The notes beneath the pieces are model-generated. The model was not told where the DNA came from. It searched no databases and worked only from the letters and a program-made list of their open reading frames with translations. Shown here piece by piece: positions 51,734 through 59,637 of a stretch of DNA of 64,000 nt (position 1 is its first letter; each line of letters opens with the position of its first letter). The DNA comes from Streptomyces sp. NBC_00554 (GTDB lineage: Bacteria > Actinomycetota > Actinomycetes > Streptomycetales > Streptomycetaceae): contig NZ_CP107799.1 of NCBI RefSeq assembly GCF_041431135.1, forward strand, positions 7,812,001-7,876,000. Reading direction: 5' to 3'. Both the position numbers and the translations under genes were made by a program.

Positions 51734-52233
51734 TCAGAACGCACCGAACCATCGGCCACCCGCTGATCAGAACCGCCCTGCCCAGCGAGGCCACCGCCAT
51801 CGCCGAGCTGCATACGCGGGCCCGCGCCACCTACTACCCGGACGGCCTGCCGCAGGACGGCCTCGACTGGCCCGCGCGCTGGCGGAGCGCCATCGAGCGC
51901 CCGGACGCCCACGTCCTGTGCGCGATCCGCGACGGACGCCTCGTGGGCATCGCCTCCTTCCGCACCGAGGAGGACGCCCCCGCCGACACCGTGACCCTCT
52001 TCCAGTTCCACGTCGACCCGGACCACTGGAGGGCCGGAATCGGCGCGGACCTCCACGCGGCCTGCGTGGAACAGTGGCGGGCCGACGGGAAGCGGACCGC
52101 CACCCTCGACGTGCACGTCGACAATGAGCGCGCCCAGGTCTTCTACGCCCGCCAGGGCTGGACCCGTGACCGGGAGCCCGTGGCGGACGAGCACCATGTG
52201 ACGCTCGGTTTCACGGTGATCACCGGGGAATGA
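51730..52233 (+). CDS. GNAT-family N-acetyltransferase
   Basis: A 167-residue acetyl-CoA-dependent acetyltransferase. The acetyl-CoA loop is in HWRAGIGADLHAACVEQW and the C-terminal GNAT strand in DNERAQVFYARQGWTRD. The GTG start overlaps the GlxA-type stop, so it is translationally coupled. It may modify a drug or metabolite linked to the exporter; the substrate is unknown. Confidence 0.85.
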   Translation: MIRTHRTIGHPLIRTALPSEATAIAELHTRARATYYPDGLPQDGLDWPARWRSAIERPDAHVLCAIRDGRLVGIASFRTEEDAPADTVTLFQFHVDPDHWRAGIGADLHAACVEQWRADGKRTATLDVHVDNERAQVFYARQGWTRDREPVADEHHVTLGFTVITGE

Positions 52234-52308
52234 GCCGCGCCGCTTGAACGTTCACACAGTGAGCGGAGGGCGCCTCCGTGCCCGTACGACATGGAGAGAG
52301 CCGAAGAC

Positions 52309-53028
52309 ATGCGCGTCGAGATCTGGAGCGACATCGCCTGCCCCTGGTGCTACGTGGGCAAGGCCCGCTTCGAGAAGGCGCTCGACGCCTTCCCGCACCG
52401 CGACGAGGTCGAGGTGGTGCACCGTTCCTTCGAGCTCGACCCGAACCGGGCCAAGGGCGACATCCAGCCCGTCCTGAAGATGCTGACCAAGAAGTACGGC
52501 ATGAGCGAGGCGCAGGCGCAGGCCGGCGAGGAGAACCTGGGCACGCAGGCCGCCGCCGAGGGGCTCGATTACCGCACCCGGGACCGCGACCACGGCAACA
52601 CCTTCGACATGCACCGCCTGCTCCACTTCGCCAAGGCGCAGGGCAGGCAGGACGAGCTGATCGGCGCCCTCTACCGGGCGAACTTCGCCGAGGAGCGGTC
52701 CGTCTTCGGTGACGACGAGCGGCTCGTGGAGCTGGCCGTCGCCGCCGGGCTCGACAAGGACGCGGCCCGCGAGGTGCTCGCCGACCCCACCGCGTACGCC
52801 GACGACGTGCGCGCCGACGAGCGCGAGGCCGCCGAGCTGGGCGCGAACGGGGTGCCCTTCTTCGTCCTCGACCGCAAGTACGGCGTGTCCGGCGCCCAGC
52901 CCGCCGAGGTCTTCGCCCAGGCGCTGACGCAGGCGTGGGGCGAGCGCCCGCCGCTGAAGCTGATCCAGGAGGCCTCCGACGGCTCGGAGGTCTGCGGACC
53001 GGACGGGTGCGCCGTACCGCAGGGTTGA
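52309..53028 (+). CDS. DsbA-family oxidoreductase (FrnE-like)
   Basis: A 239-residue thioredoxin-fold protein, cytoplasmic, with the CPWC active site at 11-14 and a cis-Pro in NGVPFFVLD. A C-terminal CGPDGC pair may be a second redox site, as in the C-terminal cysteines of FrnE. The family isomerises disulfides or reduces oxidised thiols. GGAGAGAG before the ATG at 52309 is a better start than the ATG six codons upstream. Confidence 0.88.
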   Translation: MRVEIWSDIACPWCYVGKARFEKALDAFPHRDEVEVVHRSFELDPNRAKGDIQPVLKMLTKKYGMSEAQAQAGEENLGTQAAAEGLDYRTRDRDHGNTFDMHRLLHFAKAQGRQDELIGALYRANFAEERSVFGDDERLVELAVAAGLDKDAAREVLADPTAYADDVRADEREAAELGANGVPFFVLDRKYGVSGAQPAEVFAQALTQAWGERPPLKLIQEASDGSEVCGPDGCAVPQG

Positions 53029-53124
53029 AAAGCGCAGGTCGGAGGGCATCTATAAGCGGTCCTTGGCGGATCCACGTAGAAATCGGCAATGGACGTGGTC
53101 TTCATGGGGCCGCAGAGTGGTCCC

Positions 53125-54174
53125 ATGGAGACCTTCGAGACCCTCGTACGTGCGGAGTTCGCCCCGAAGAACACCTACCTGAACACCGCGAGCACCGGGC
53201 TGCTCCCGGTCCGCGCGGTCGACGCCATGCGGGCCGGCGTCGAGTCCGTGGCGGCAGGGCAGGCGCAGGACATGTTCGCGGACGTGGAGGCGGCCAGGTC
53301 CGCCTTCGCGCGACTGGTCGGCGTCCCGGACCGCAGGGTCGCGGCCGGGGCCTCGGTCGCCGTCTACACCGGCCTGATCGCCGCCTCGCTCCCCGAGGGC
53401 GCCGAAGTCCTCACCGCGGAGGCCGACTTCACGTCCGTCGTGAACCCGTTCCACATGCGCCGCGACCTCAAGGTACGCACGGTGCCGCTGGAGCGGATGG
53501 CCGAGTCGGTGCGCCCGGACACGGCACTCGTCGCGGTCAGCGCCGCACAGTCCGCCGACGGACGGATCGCCGACCTGCCGGCGATCCGCGAGTCCGCGCG
53601 CGAGCACGGCGCCCGTACCTACGTCGACGTGTCCCAGGCCGCCGGATGGCTGCCGATCGAGGCGGACGCGTACGACTACGTCTCCTCCGTCGCCTTCAAG
53701 TGGCTCGTGTGCCCGCGTGGAGTGGCCTTCCTGGTCGTTCCGGAGGACCTCGGCGGGCTCATCCCGGTCTTCGCCGGCTGGGTCGCGGGCGAGCATCCCT
53801 GGGACAGCTGCTACGGCCCCGTCGAGGAACTCGCCCACTCCGCACGGCGGTTCGACGAGAGCCCCAGCCTCTTCTCGTACGCGGGCGCCCGGCACTCCCT
53901 CGAACTGATCGAGGAACTGGGCGTCGACACCGTACGCGCCCATGACCTCGGCCTCGCCGACCGCTTCCGCACAGGCCTGCACGGACTGGGCCACGAACCC
54001 GTCGCCGCCCCCGGCTCGGCCATCGTCTCCGTGCCCGGACTCGGCCGCCTCCAGCCCGAGTTGAGCGCCGCGGGAATCGAAGTCTCGGACCGGGCGGGCA
54101 ACTTGAGGGCCGCCTTCCACCTGTACAACACCACCGCCGACGTCGACCGACTGCTGGACGTCCTGTCCGGCTGA
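53125..54174 (+). CDS. Class V aminotransferase (cysteine desulfurase-like)
   Basis: A 349-residue PLP enzyme. The PLP lysine is in SSVAFKWLVCPRG, with VDVSQAAGWLPIEADAYD as the cofactor Asp/Gln region. The N-terminus FAPKNTYLNTASTGLLP is typical of this family. Catalytic cysteine is not evident, so it may be a selenocysteine-lyase-like or amino-transfer enzyme rather than a true desulfurase. An ATG 12 codons upstream (53089) is a possible start; a TATAAG box lies near 53051. Confidence 0.82.
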   Translation: METFETLVRAEFAPKNTYLNTASTGLLPVRAVDAMRAGVESVAAGQAQDMFADVEAARSAFARLVGVPDRRVAAGASVAVYTGLIAASLPEGAEVLTAEADFTSVVNPFHMRRDLKVRTVPLERMAESVRPDTALVAVSAAQSADGRIADLPAIRESAREHGARTYVDVSQAAGWLPIEADAYDYVSSVAFKWLVCPRGVAFLVVPEDLGGLIPVFAGWVAGEHPWDSCYGPVEELAHSARRFDESPSLFSYAGARHSLELIEELGVDTVRAHDLGLADRFRTGLHGLGHEPVAAPGSAIVSVPGLGRLQPELSAAGIEVSDRAGNLRAAFHLYNTTADVDRLLDVLSG

Positions 54175-54228
54175 GCGCCCTGCCCACTGGCGCGGGGTGC
54201 GCGGGGGCGCTAGGAAGGGCACCACGAG

Positions 54229-54825
54229 GTGGTGGTGCCGGTGGAACCTACGCTCGCGGACGCCGAGTTGCATCGGCGGCTGGTGTACGGGGACGAGTCC
54301 GCGCTCGGCGAGGTGTACGCCGCGTACGGCGCGCTCGTGCGAGGGGTGGCCGTCCGGGTCACCCGCAGCCCGGCCGCCGCCGACGATGTCGCGCAGGAGG
54401 TCTTCGCGCAGCTGTGGAGCAGGCCGTACGCCTTCGACGCGCGCCGCGGGTCGTTGCGCACCTGGCTGTCCATGCTCGCCCACCGGCGGGCCGTGGACTG
54501 GGTGCGCAGCGAGGCCAGGCACCGCAAGGACGTCCGCGCGGACGACTCGGCGCTGCACGCCATCCCCGACGCCGCGCCCGGCCCCGATGAGACGGTCGTC
54601 GACCGGGAACGCTCGCTGCTCCTGCACACGGCCCTCGCCGAACTCCCGGGACCCCAGCGCGAAGTGGTCCACCTCGCCTATTTCGCGGGCCGCACCTACC
54701 GCCAGGCCGCGGTGGAGCTCGGCATACCGGAGGGCACTGCCAAGACCCGGCTGCGCTCGGCGCTGCGCAAGCTCGCGGAGTCCCTTGCCGATCCACCGGA
54801 TCCGGCACTGGAAAGGGGTGCGTGA
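54229..54825 (+). CDS. ECF-type RNA polymerase sigma factor
   Basis: A 198-residue sigma factor. Region 2 holds SPAAADDVAQEVFAQLWSRP and region 4 holds LPGPQREVVHLAYFAGRTYRQAAVELGIPEGTAKTRLRSALRKL. It resembles SigK/SigL-type ECF factors. Several in-frame GTG codons follow the chosen one at 54229; AGGAAGGG lies just upstream. The next gene encodes its probable zinc-binding anti-sigma protein. Confidence 0.9.
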   Translation: MVVPVEPTLADAELHRRLVYGDESALGEVYAAYGALVRGVAVRVTRSPAAADDVAQEVFAQLWSRPYAFDARRGSLRTWLSMLAHRRAVDWVRSEARHRKDVRADDSALHAIPDAAPGPDETVVDRERSLLLHTALAELPGPQREVVHLAYFAGRTYRQAAVELGIPEGTAKTRLRSALRKLAESLADPPDPALERGA

Positions 54826-54928
54826 TGGCGGCGGGGGTGGCTCCGGGCGGGCCGGGCGTGCGTATGGTGGGCTCAGCGGGGCGAGGTGCGGCCGCCATGC
54901 CGGCCATGTCCCGGAAGGGCGGCATGTG

Positions 54929-55951
54929 ATGAGCACCGAGCACGAAGACGTACGGGATCTGCTGGCGGCCTGGGCCTTCGGCGCGCTGCCGGCCGCGGAG
55001 CGGCAGACGGTCCCCGCGCACCTCGCCGACTGCGAGTCCTGCGCGGCGGAGGCGGAACGGCTGCGGGAGACGGTCCGGATACTGGACGGACCTCCGGGAG
55101 CCGCCAACGGCTCGCATGAGTCGGGGGGCGCGCTCGCCCTCGCTCTGCGCACCCGGCCCGCGGCGCCCCTGGTGGCCCCGCATGCCGCCCCCTACGCTGC
55201 CGCGGTCGCCGGACTGCAGTCGCTGCTGAGGGAGTTGGACGGGCTCGGAGCGTGGAGTACGCCGGTCGTGCACGACTGGGACGTGCACAGCACCGTCGCC
55301 CATCTGATCGCCGCCGACGAGCCGTTGGCCACCAGGCTCGGCCTCGACGCACATGTGCCGCCATCGAGGCCCGCACCGGACGGGACGCGGTGGGAGGACG
55401 TCTGGGCCGCGCGGACCGCCGACGTGATCGCGTACGAGCAGGGGCGCACACCCGAGGAGACGGTCGCCGCGTGGAGTGCCCGGGCCGGGGCGCTGCTCGC
55501 CACACCCGAGGCGCGCGACTCCGAACTTGCCTCCCTCGCCACGACGTTGATGGGCGTACGGCTGCCCGTCGCGGACCACTTCGTCGTGCGGGCCTTCGAG
55601 GCGTGGATCCACACCGACGACATCGGGCGCGCCCTCGGGTTCCCCGTGCCCCCGCCGCCGGATCCGCACCTGTGGCAGCTCGTCCGCCTGGCCGTCCGCA
55701 TCCTCGGCATGGCGCTGGGGTCCGAGGCGCCCCCGGTGCTGTTCGCGGTGACCGGGGCAGGCACCGACGCCCAGTGGGTGCTGGGCTCCGAGGACGAGCC
55801 CGTGCGGGCCGAACTCGTCCTGGACCCCGTCGACTTCTGCCTGCTGGTGGGCGGCCGGTACACACCCGAGGACGTGCCGCGGGGTGCGGTGGGGGACGAC
55901 GCCGCCGTCGCCAACGTACTGACGAGGGCGGCGTCACTGGCCTGGCTGTAG
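54929..55951 (+). CDS. Zinc-finger anti-sigma/MDMPI-domain fusion protein
   Basis: A 340-residue protein. The N-terminal zf-HC2 anti-sigma domain (about 1-50) has a HEDVRDLLAAWAFGAL helix and HLADCESC. After a linker the rest (about 85-340) is a mycothiol-dependent maleylpyruvate isomerase-like domain, with metal-type histidines in WDVHSTVAHLIAADEPL and VADHFVVRAFEAWIHTDDIG. It probably holds the ECF factor and senses thiol or redox state through the MDMPI domain. Both functions are inferred; no membrane helix is seen. Confidence 0.82.
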   Translation: MSTEHEDVRDLLAAWAFGALPAAERQTVPAHLADCESCAAEAERLRETVRILDGPPGAANGSHESGGALALALRTRPAAPLVAPHAAPYAAAVAGLQSLLRELDGLGAWSTPVVHDWDVHSTVAHLIAADEPLATRLGLDAHVPPSRPAPDGTRWEDVWAARTADVIAYEQGRTPEETVAAWSARAGALLATPEARDSELASLATTLMGVRLPVADHFVVRAFEAWIHTDDIGRALGFPVPPPPDPHLWQLVRLAVRILGMALGSEAPPVLFAVTGAGTDAQWVLGSEDEPVRAELVLDPVDFCLLVGGRYTPEDVPRGAVGDDAAVANVLTRAASLAWL

Positions 55952-55998
55952 CTCACCTCACCGGCGGCTCACCTCACCAGTGGCTCACTTCACCGGCG
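55951..55998. repeat. Three tandem 16-bp copies over the ectD end
   Basis: Units at 55951-55966, 55967-55982 and 55983-55998, consensus GCTCACYTCACCGGCG. The rightmost contains the ectD stop codon and last codons. The leftmost begins at the stop of the preceding plus-strand gene. Confidence 0.9.
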
Positions 55999-56872
55999 TG
56001 AAGTCCCGCGCCCCGATGAACTCGGGCCGCCGCACCGGCGCCGCGAACGGCTCCGCCGCCGCGTTCTCCACGCTGTTGAACACGATGAAGACGTTGCTGC
56101 GCGGGAACGGGGTGATGTTGTCCCCCGAGCCGTGCATGCAGTTGCAGTCGAACCAGGTCGCCGAACCGGCCCTGCCCGTGAAGAGTTTGATGCCGTGCCG
56201 GGTGGCGAAGCGGGTGAGGGCCTCGTCGGAGGGCGTGCCCGCGTCCTGCATCTGGAGCGACTGCTTGTAGTTGTCCTTCGGCGTGGCCCCCGCACACCCG
56301 AGGAAGGTCTTGTGCGACCCCGGCATGATCATGAGGCCGCCGTTGGTGTCGTAGTTCTCGGTCAGCGCGATCGACACGGACACGGTCCGCATGTTCGGCA
56401 GACCGTCCTAGGCGTGCCAGGTCTCGAAGTCCGAGTGCCAGTAGAAGCCGCTCGCCCCGAAGCCGGGCTTGACGTTGATCCGCGACTGGTGGACGTACAC
56501 GTCGGAGCCGAGGATCTGCCGGGCCCGGCCGACGACCCGCTCGTCGCGCACCAGGCGGGCGAAGACCTCGCTGATCCGGTGCACCTCGAAGACGGACCGG
56601 ATCTCCTGCGACTTCGGCTCGACGATGGACCGCTCGTCGGCGCGGATCGCGGGATCGGTGACGATCCGCTCCAACTCCTGCCGGTAGACGACGACTTCGT
56701 CCTCGTCGATGAGCTCCTCGACAGGGAGGAAGCCGTCGCGCTCGTACGCCTGGAGCTCGGACACCGCGATCGGGCCCGGAGTGCCGGGGGCGCCCCAGAC
56801 GACCGGGTCCCGGCGGGGCGCGGACACCTCGACGGCGGCGCGGCTCGGGTAGAGATCGGTGAGCGTGGTCAT
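55985..56872 (-). pseudogene. ectD: Ectoine hydroxylase with in-frame amber codon
   Basis: A 2-oxoglutarate/Fe(II) dioxygenase frame of 295 codons that would make 5-hydroxyectoine. Codon 155 is TAG (56408-56410), where homologues have Glu in DFETWHxEDGxP. The frame is otherwise intact on both sides. H146 and D148 of the HxD iron site precede the stop; the distal His (about 247, in CNCMHGSGDN) follows it. The truncated product would lack an iron ligand and be inactive. A single G-to-T change explains it; sequencing error or read-through cannot be excluded. It starts 5 bases after the ectC stop. Confidence 0.9.
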
Positions 56873-56877
56873 GGGAT

Positions 56878-57282
56878 TCAGACCTCCTCGGATTCGGTCA
56901 GCAGGGGGTAGACGCCGTTCTCGTCGTGGTCCTCCCGTCCGGTGACGGGCGGGTTGAAGACGCAGACACACCGGAAGTCGGTCTTGGGACGCATCGTGTG
57001 ACGCTCGTGGCCGTTCAGGAGGTACATCGTCCCCGGCGCGATCCAGTGCGTCTCGCCGGTCTCGTCGTTGGTGAGTTCGGCCTCGCCCTCGACGCAGAGC
57101 ACGGCCTCGATGTGGTTCGCGTACCACATCGACGTCTCGGTACCCGCGTACAGCGTCGTCTCGTGGAGGGAGAAGCCGACCTTCTCCTTGGCGAGGACGA
57201 TGCGCTTGCTCTCCCAGGTCCCGGATGCCGCCTTCACATGCCGGTCGGTGCCTTCGATGTCCTTGAACGAACGGACTATCAC
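56878..57282 (-). CDS. ectC: L-ectoine synthase
   Basis: A 134-residue cupin that closes N-acetyl-diaminobutyrate to ectoine. The cupin core is HIEAVLCVEGEAEL (about 57-70) and LNGHERHTMR with iron-ligand-type residues Glu/Tyr/His. The N-terminus MIVRSFKDIEGTDRHV is the family signature. Length is normal. It lies between ectB and ectD in the standard order. Confidence 0.95.
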   Translation of the reverse strand: MIVRSFKDIEGTDRHVKAASGTWESKRIVLAKEKVGFSLHETTLYAGTETSMWYANHIEAVLCVEGEAELTNDETGETHWIAPGTMYLLNGHERHTMRPKTDFRCVCVFNPPVTGREDHDENGVYPLLTESEEV

Positions 57283-57300
57283 GGTGGTGCGCTCCCTCTC

Positions 57301-57337
57301 TCTCGGGTGCTCTCGCGTGTTTTCTCGTGCCTTCTCA
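57301..57337. repeat. Degenerate TCTCG tandem units at the ectB end
   Basis: Four units with period 10-12 bp (TCTCGGGTGC, TCTCGCGTGT and two weaker copies); the last runs into the ectB stop codon at 57335-57337. They fill most of the ectB-ectC spacer. Confidence 0.65.
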
Positions 57338-58606
57338 GACGGTTTCGCGTACGGCGCGGGCGAGGGTGCGCAGCCCCTCGTCCAGCTCCTCCGGCGTGAT
57401 CGTCAGCGCCGGAAGCAGCTTGACGACCTCGCCCTCGGGGCCCGAGGTCTCGATGAGCAGCCCGAGTTCGAAGGCGCGCTGCGCGATGCGGCCCGCGCGC
57501 TCCTTGTCCTTGAACTCGATGCCCCAGACGAGGCCCCGCCCGCGGTACTCCTTGACGTCGGCGAGGTTCTCCTCGGTGATGGAGATCAGCCCCTGCTCGA
57601 CCTGCTCGCCGCGGGCGCGGGTCTGCTTCTCCATGGCGGAACCGTCGGCCCAGTACGCCTCCAGGGCGGCGGCGGCCGTGACGAACGCCGGGTTGTTGCC
57701 GCGGAAGGTGCCGTTGTGCTCGCCCGGCTCCCAGATGTCCAGCTCGGGCTTGAACAGGCACAGGGACATGGGCAGTCCGTACCCGGAGATGGACTTGGAC
57801 ACGGTGACGATGTCGGGCACGATCCCCGCCTCCTCGAAGGAGAAGAACGCGCCCGTACGCCCGCAGCCCATCTGGATGTCGTCGACGATCAGCAGCATGT
57901 CCTGGCGCTCGCACAGCGCGGCGAGGGCCCGCAGCCACTCGGGCCGCGCGACGTTGATGCCGCCCTCGCCCTGCACCGTCTCCACGATCACGGCGGCGGG
58001 TTTGTTGAGCCCGGAGCCCTGGTCCTCCAGGAGCCGCTCGAACCAGAGGAAGTCCGGGACCTGGCCGTCGAAGTAGTTGTCGAAGGGCATCGGGGTGCCG
58101 TGCACCAGCGGGACGCCGGCGCCGGCCCGCTTGAAGGCGTTGCCGGTCACGGCGAGCGAGCCCAGCGACATCCCGTGGAAGGCGTTGGTGAAGGACACGA
58201 TCGCTTCGCGCCCCTTCACCTTGCGCGCCAGCTTCAGCGCGGACTCGACGGCGTTGGTGCCCGTCGGCCCCGGGAACATGACCTTGTACGGCAGATCGCG
58301 CGGCTGCAGCACGACCTTCTGGAAGGACTCCAGGAACGCGCGCTTGGCGGTCGTCGACATGTCGAGACCGTGGGTGACACCGTCCCGTTCCAGATAGTCG
58401 ATCAACGCCCGTTTGAGTACGGGGTTGTTGTGCCCGTAGTTGAGTGATCCGGCGCCCGCGAAGAAGTCCAGGTACTCATGGCCGTCCTCGTCGTACATCC
58501 GGCTGCCCTGCGCTCGGTCGAAGACGGTGGGCCAGCTGCGGCAGTAGCTCCGCACCTCCGACTCCAGGGTCTCGAAGACGCTCAGGTCGGGCTGGGTGAT
58601 GGTCAC
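57335..58606 (-). CDS. ectB: L-2,4-diaminobutyrate transaminase
   Basis: A 423-residue class III aminotransferase that converts aspartate semialdehyde to diaminobutyrate with glutamate. The PLP lysine is K271 in VTVSKSISGYG, the cofactor Asp is in LIVDDIQMGCGRTG, and the phosphate-binding segment is FPGPTGTNAVESALKLAR. Length and order match ectoine operons. Confidence 0.95.
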   Translation of the reverse strand: MTITQPDLSVFETLESEVRSYCRSWPTVFDRAQGSRMYDEDGHEYLDFFAGAGSLNYGHNNPVLKRALIDYLERDGVTHGLDMSTTAKRAFLESFQKVVLQPRDLPYKVMFPGPTGTNAVESALKLARKVKGREAIVSFTNAFHGMSLGSLAVTGNAFKRAGAGVPLVHGTPMPFDNYFDGQVPDFLWFERLLEDQGSGLNKPAAVIVETVQGEGGINVARPEWLRALAALCERQDMLLIVDDIQMGCGRTGAFFSFEEAGIVPDIVTVSKSISGYGLPMSLCLFKPELDIWEPGEHNGTFRGNNPAFVTAAAALEAYWADGSAMEKQTRARGEQVEQGLISITEENLADVKEYRGRGLVWGIEFKDKERAGRIAQRAFELGLLIETSGPEGEVVKLLPALTITPEELDEGLRTLARAVRETV

Positions 58607-58625
58607 AGCGGATCTCCTCCTGGGA

Positions 58626-58684
58626 GACGAAGTCGTGGGGGGTCGAAGCCGTGTGGGGCCGGGGTTCGAGCCGTGTGGGGTTCA
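58626..58684. repeat. Tandem GAAGCCGTGTGGGG copies at the ectA end
   Basis: Copies at 58643-58658 and 58666-58680 share TCGA-GCCGTGTGGGG; a weaker copy lies at 58626-58640. The right copy abuts the ectA stop codon at 58682-58684. Confidence 0.75.
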
Positions 58685-59221
58685 GAGCGACAAGGGCCCG
58701 ATGCGGTACAGCACCTCGGGGTCGTGCGAACCGTCCGGGAACTGCCCTGCCTGGAACAGCACTTCACGCTCGACGCCCGCACCGTGACGTGCGGCGTACG
58801 AGGTGAAGAGCCGCTCGGAGGCGGTGTTGCCCGGCGTGATGGTGGTCTCGACGGCGGTGATCCGCTGCTCCCCGGCGACCCGCGCGGTCAGCCCGTCGAG
58901 CAGCGCCCCGGCGAGACCGCGCCCGCGGTGGGCGGCGTCGACGGCCACCTGCCACACGAGCAGCGTGCCCGGCCGCTCGGGCCGCACGTACCCGGTGACG
59001 AAACCGACGGTCGCGCCGTCCGTGTCCCGCGCCACCGCCGACGTACCGGCGAAGTCACGGCACCACAGCAGATAGCTGTACGAGGAGTTCAGGTCGAGGG
59101 TTCGGGAGTCCTTGGCGATACGCCAGAGTGCGGCCCCGTCGGCCACCTCCGGACGGTCGATCCGAAGGCCCTCCGGCATTTCCAGGAATTCCGCTTGCGG
59201 GTCTGCGTGTGCGGCGGTCAT
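58682..59221 (-). CDS. ectA: Diaminobutyrate acetyltransferase
   Basis: A 179-residue GNAT enzyme that acetylates L-2,4-diaminobutyrate. It has the family N-terminal LRIDRPEVADGAALWRIAKDSRTLDLNSSYSYLLWCRDF region and the acetyl-CoA loop VDAAHRGRGLAGALL. It is the first gene of ectABCD. The ATG at 59221 gives the normal length; the frame extends upstream without support. Confidence 0.93.
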   Translation of the reverse strand: MTAAHADPQAEFLEMPEGLRIDRPEVADGAALWRIAKDSRTLDLNSSYSYLLWCRDFAGTSAVARDTDGATVGFVTGYVRPERPGTLLVWQVAVDAAHRGRGLAGALLDGLTARVAGEQRITAVETTITPGNTASERLFTSYAARHGAGVEREVLFQAGQFPDGSHDPEVLYRIGPLSL

Positions 59222-59637
59222 GCGGATTGAACTTAGCGAGGGAAATTCGAAATTGCATTGACCCACGGGGTTACGCACGAGGCGCCCGAGTGTTATCACG
59301 CGGGCGCGTGCAGCCGCACGAGTCGGCTCCGTTTGATCCCGCTTTACCCGGAAAATTCAACAGGAACCGGACGTCCTGTGGAGTGCGTCACAGCCACGTA
59401 ATCACCACGAGATGTGCCCGAATTACGAGGTTGGCGTTCGCGAAATCTTAGCGTTTACGCACGAAAAAAGCGGGCAGGAGAATATGGGAAGCTGCGCAGA
59501 ATTAATAGCAGGATAAGCGAGACGAATTTAGCCCGTCCGGCGTTTGAGGACGAGCGCGAAGCGCGATAAGGGGGTCTGGGGGCGCAGCCCCCAGGGACGG
59601 GACGGGAAGGGGCGGAGGGGGCGAAAAACCCCACCGC
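59222..59637. other. Intergenic region upstream of ectA
   Basis: A 416-bp gap, more AT-rich than its surroundings. On the minus strand it must hold the ectA promoter; GTGATAACA (about 59291-59299, complement) is a possible -10 region, but no clear -35 is seen. An A6 run at 59463-59468 lies beside GCGGGC. The right quarter is a copy of the dispersed repeat. No gene is supported. Confidence 0.5.
59530..59625. repeat. Dispersed repeat family, copy B
   Basis: About 95 bp closely matching the right arm of the 49005-49239 element, including GTCCGGCGTTTGAGGACGAG and the TGGGGGCGCAGCCCCCA hairpin. It lies directly after the stop of the minus-strand aminotransferase gene and probably ends its transcript. 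Confidence 0.8.

Noticed and set aside
56408..57127. ectD as two separate genes
   Set aside because: Both parts are in the same frame and join exactly at one TAG codon; the second part has no ribosome site of its own.
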